Assembly (NCBI GenBank): GCA_019419955.1
Contig: JAHZIB010000034.1
Location: forward strand, 1-7,239
Direction: 5' to 3'
Source of the DNA: Clostridiales bacterium
GTDB lineage: Bacteria > Bacillota > Clostridia > TANB77 > CAG-508
DNA: 7,239 nucleotides
In this document: one piece after another, positions 6,058-7,239 of the stretch
How the letters are laid out: each line of letters begins with the position of its first letter
Position numbering within the stretch: the first letter of the stretch is position 1
Notes under the pieces: model-generated
The model's input: only the letters and a program-made list of their open reading frames with translations
Databases searched by the model: none
Told to the model about the DNA's origin: nothing
Position numbers and translations under genes: made by a program

Positions 6058-6138
6058 ATGACTATTGTAGTAAAGAAAGTGCCTAAATTTTTAAGAGGAA
6101 TTGTAAAGTTGATTTTTGGAATAAAGGACAATACATAA
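6058..6138 (+). CDS. spoVM: Stage V sporulation protein M homologue
   Basis: A 26-codon gene for an amphipathic-helix peptide. In Bacillus subtilis SpoVM binds the convex outer forespore membrane and recruits the coat ATPase SpoIVA. The core KVPKFLRGIVKLIFG aligns with the Bacillus KLPKFLGGIVRAMLG as I recall it, and the total length of 26 is the same. Pro9, known to matter for SpoVM function, falls at residue 9 if ATG 6058 is used. An in-frame ATG at 6052 would add Met-Ile and lies 3 nt from the second GGAGG and 6 nt from the first (AAGGAGGAGG, 6039-6048), so it cannot be excluded. The position downstream of rsgA-rpe on the same strand agrees with Bacillus gene order. It is too short for most gene finders. 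Confidence 0.88.
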   Translation: MTIVVKKVPKFLRGIVKLIFGIKDNT

Positions 6139-6161
6139 GAAAAGAAGAAAATAAAAGCATC

Positions 6162-6190
6162 GGAAAATTTTAAAAATGATAAAATTTTTT
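6162..6190 (+). terminator. Weak AT-only terminator after spoVM
   Basis: AAAATTTTA (6164-6172) pairs with TAAAATTTT (6180-6188), with two further G-U pairs outside. The pairing uses up the T-run, so the helix is weak, and it is only a candidate terminator about 24 nt after the spoVM stop. Confidence 0.4.
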
Positions 6191-6209
6191 GTTACTGGAT
6201 TAAGAATAT

Positions 6210-6321
6210 ACTTGCCCTGCAACGAGAGTTCCATTAAAAACTTTCACTAATTGATGATTATAAAGCTTGTGAAAGTTTTTAATTGGAATCTCCCTGCGCA
6301 GACTTTAGTGAGTATGCAAGT
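6210..6321 (+). ncRNA. Candidate structured RNA of unknown class
   Basis: A gene-free stretch with extensive self-pairing. The core is a long stem: 6224-6247 pairs with 6269-6292 over about 22 bp with two single-base bulges and a 21-nt loop. CCCTGC occurs on both sides of the stem (6215-6220 and 6292-6297), the 3' side holds the palindrome CTGCGCAG (6294-6301), and ACTTGC (6210-6215) can pair with GCAAGT (6316-6321) to close the whole element. TTGC (6212-6215) can instead pair with nearby GCAA (6219-6222), so two folds compete. A long hairpin, asymmetric bubble and closing helix recall 6S RNA in shape only. Strand is uncertain: no clear promoter or T-run terminator brackets it. A transposon remnant is an alternative. 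Confidence 0.35.
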
Positions 6322-6359
6322 TGATGTGTAGCTACAAAGTGAAAAATTCAAAAAAGTAC

Positions 6360-6388
6360 TTGTCAAAATAATATTAATAGTATAGAAT
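6360..6388 (+). promoter_or_regulatory. Promoter of the microsatellite gene
   Basis: TTGTCA (6360-6365), a 17-nt spacer and TAGAAT (6383-6388). It lies about 40 nt ahead of the ATG at 6430. Confidence 0.6.
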
Positions 6389-6429
6389 TAGCATGAACAA
6401 AGATAGAAAAAATGGAAAGGAGACGCGAG

Positions 6430-6629
6430 ATGAGAAAAAACGAAATTGATAGAACCAGCATGGCTGTAAGAGAGAGAGAGAGAGAGAGAGCAAGAGGATA
6501 GGGAAAACTTGTTCTGCTTTTAATGCAGAAAATGAGTTTGTTGTAGAGAAAAGAATAGATATAAATAATGCAAGTGTAAAGCTTTATAATATAGAACTCG
6601 GCTATGGAAGAATTGCGGAAAGCTATTAG
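6430..6629 (+). pseudogene. Frame broken in (AG)11: phase-variable or decayed gene
   Basis: ATG 6430 has a good ribosome binding site (GGAG 6419-6422, 7-nt spacer) and a promoter upstream. As read, it gives 23 residues, MRKNEIDRTSMAV then an Arg-Glu run, and stops at TAG 6499-6501 just past an (AG)11 tract. Downstream another frame stays open to TAG 6627-6629 and encodes a balanced sequence with GKTCSAFNAENEF and VVEKRIDINNASVKLYN. Losing one AG unit, or gaining two, would join the halves into one frame of 65 codons. The terminator-like hairpin at 6597-6647 overlaps the end of the frame. I do not recognise the product. Options are switching by repeat slippage, a decayed gene, a sequencing error in the tract, or chance openness of purine-rich DNA. 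Confidence 0.4.
6469..6490. repeat. (AG)11 dinucleotide microsatellite
   Basis: Eleven uninterrupted AG units. Dinucleotide tracts this long are rare in bacterial genomes and are prone to slipped-strand mispairing. This one lies just inside an open frame with good start signals. Confidence 0.97.
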
Positions 6630-6647
6630 TAGATAGCCGAGGTTTTT
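6597..6647 (+). terminator. Terminator-like hairpin after the microsatellite gene
   Basis: CTCGGCTAT (6597-6605) pairs perfectly with ATAGCCGAG (6633-6641), followed by GTTTTT (6642-6647). The 27-nt loop is long for a terminator, but the GC content of the stem stands out here. Confidence 0.6.
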
Positions 6648-6968
6648 ACATAACAAAAATGCACCTAAAAACAAATGCAAAACGAAGACGGAGGTAGAGA
6701 GTGAAAATGAGGAAATCAATGAAATAGCAAAAAAGAAAAACAAATATCATAAAAAGAAAAATAAGGAGGTAAGAAAGGAATAGTGAAAAGAAAGAGAAAA
6801 CATTATGGCGAACAAAATTAAATAGGAAGAAAAAGACAAAAAACGTATAAGAAATGGAAAAACTGGTAAAAATATAGATATGTAAAATATAGAATTACGA
6901 CAGCAAGAGTAGTTAATGGAAAGGAAATAAAAATATAGATAAAAGGATAGAAGGGAGAGATAAGAAAG
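6648..6968. other. Purine-rich stretch without a supported gene
   Basis: The plus strand is dominated by A and G. Ribosome-binding-like sequences occur (GGAGG 6690-6694, AAGGAGG 6763-6769), but the starts behind them open only 8- and 12-codon frames (6701-6727 and 6783-6821). A Lys/Glu-rich frame without a start codon runs 6637-6783. In the frame of the downstream pilin-like gene, pieces such as KYRITTARVVNGKEIKI are cut by several stops. This may be decayed coding DNA or simple low-complexity sequence. Confidence 0.5.
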
Positions 6969-7239
6969 ATGCAGAAATTAAAAAAGGAAAAAGTAGAGAA
7001 AGAGCAAAAGAACAAAATAACGGAAAAACTAAAAGAGGAGAAAGGAATAACGCTACTAGCGCTAATACTAACAGTAGTAATAATGATTATTCTAGCGGCA
7101 GTAACAATAAATGTAGCACTAGGAGAAGGAGGCTTAGTAGACCAAGCAAAATGGGCAGCAGAGCAAACAGCAAACGTGGCAAAGTCAGAGCAGGAGCAGT
7201 TAGATGATGTAGCAGACCAAATAAATGACATAATTGCAG
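6969..7239 (+). CDS. Type IV pilin-like protein, 5' part
   Basis: ATG 6969 opens a frame that runs off the window after 90 codons. A weak ribosome binding site (GGGAG 6953-6957) lies 11 nt upstream. Residues 1-25 are a highly charged Lys/Glu leader. The class III signal follows: Gly26 then ITLLALILTVVIMIILAAVTI, where prepilin peptidase would cut after Gly26 and methylate Ile. Mature residue 5 is Ala, not the usual Glu, as I recall in the KGITLIALV variant common in Clostridia. After the helix comes INVALGEGGLVDQAKWAAEQ, then a Gln/Asp-rich helical region. The product may be a pseudopilin or surface filament subunit; no pilus assembly genes are in view. Leucine is mostly CTA (7 of 10) and isoleucine mostly ATA (7 of 10), unlike the other genes here, which hints at a different origin. 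Confidence 0.85.
   Translation, partial: MQKLKKEKVEKEQKNKITEKLKEEKGITLLALILTVVIMIILAAVTINVALGEGGLVDQAKWAAEQTANVAKSEQEQLDDVADQINDIIA

Noticed and set aside
5886..6086. Plus-strand 66-codon frame with a Cys run
   Set aside because: It is the off-frame reading of the small membrane gene and spoVM, and has no ribosome binding site.
6363..6743. Minus-strand 126-codon frame with a Leu-Ser repeat
   Set aside because: It arises from reading the (AG)11 tract and purine-rich DNA antisense; it has no start signals.
6783..6968. Stop-codon reassignment to explain interrupted frames
   Set aside because: TAA, TAG and TGA all act as stops in this region or in well-defined genes (rsgA ends in TGA, rpe and nth in TAA), and the fragments are not recognisable proteins.
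6818..7231. Minus-strand 137-codon frame at the right end
   Set aside because: It is antisense to the pilin-like gene and purine-rich DNA; its Phe/Ser/Ile-rich composition is a by-product.
1..7239. tRNA, rRNA, CRISPR array, insertion sequence or integrase
   Set aside because: No cloverleaf, ribosomal RNA signature, regularly spaced repeats or transposase/integrase motifs were seen.

Overview
The window is strongly AT-rich DNA from a low-GC Gram-positive, most probably an endospore-forming member of the Clostridia. The evidence is an NPQTG cell-wall sorting signal, AGGAGG-type ribosome binding sites, TTGACA/TATAAT promoters, the rsgA-rpe pair, and a 26-codon homologue of the sporulation peptide SpoVM. 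The species cannot be told from the sequence.

Layout. (1) 80-1687: a sortase-anchored surface protein with its own promoter and terminator, followed by a short hairpin flanked by two near-identical 18-nt repeats. (2) 1806-3453: rsgA (ribosome-assembly GTPase, GTG start) and rpe (ribulose-phosphate 3-epimerase). They meet a strong bidirectional terminator shared with the converging genes. (3) 3508-5828, minus strand: from the upstream end, nth (endonuclease III) with its terminator, a 42-codon Cys-rich miniprotein, then a secreted, bactofilin-like, multi-pass membrane protein started by TTG from its own promoter. (4) 5814-6190, plus strand: a 49-codon membrane protein followed at once by spoVM. 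(5) 6190-6400: no gene, but a long imperfect hairpin inside a closing helix, a candidate structured RNA. (6) 6360-6647: a small transcription unit whose frame is broken inside an (AG)11 microsatellite, a candidate phase-variable or decayed gene. (7) 6648-6968: purine-rich DNA with only tiny frames. (8) 6969 to the window end: the 5' part of a type IV pilin-like protein with codon use unlike the other genes.

In Bacillus subtilis spoVM lies just downstream of rsgA, rpe and thiN. Here rsgA, rpe and spoVM occur in the same order on the same strand, but a three-gene minus-strand block sits between rpe and spoVM and no thiN is seen. This context supports the spoVM call, which alone would rest on 26 residues. 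The most unusual features are at the right-hand end: the RNA-like element, the broken microsatellite gene and the pilin-like gene. No feature in the window proves a wholly new system.
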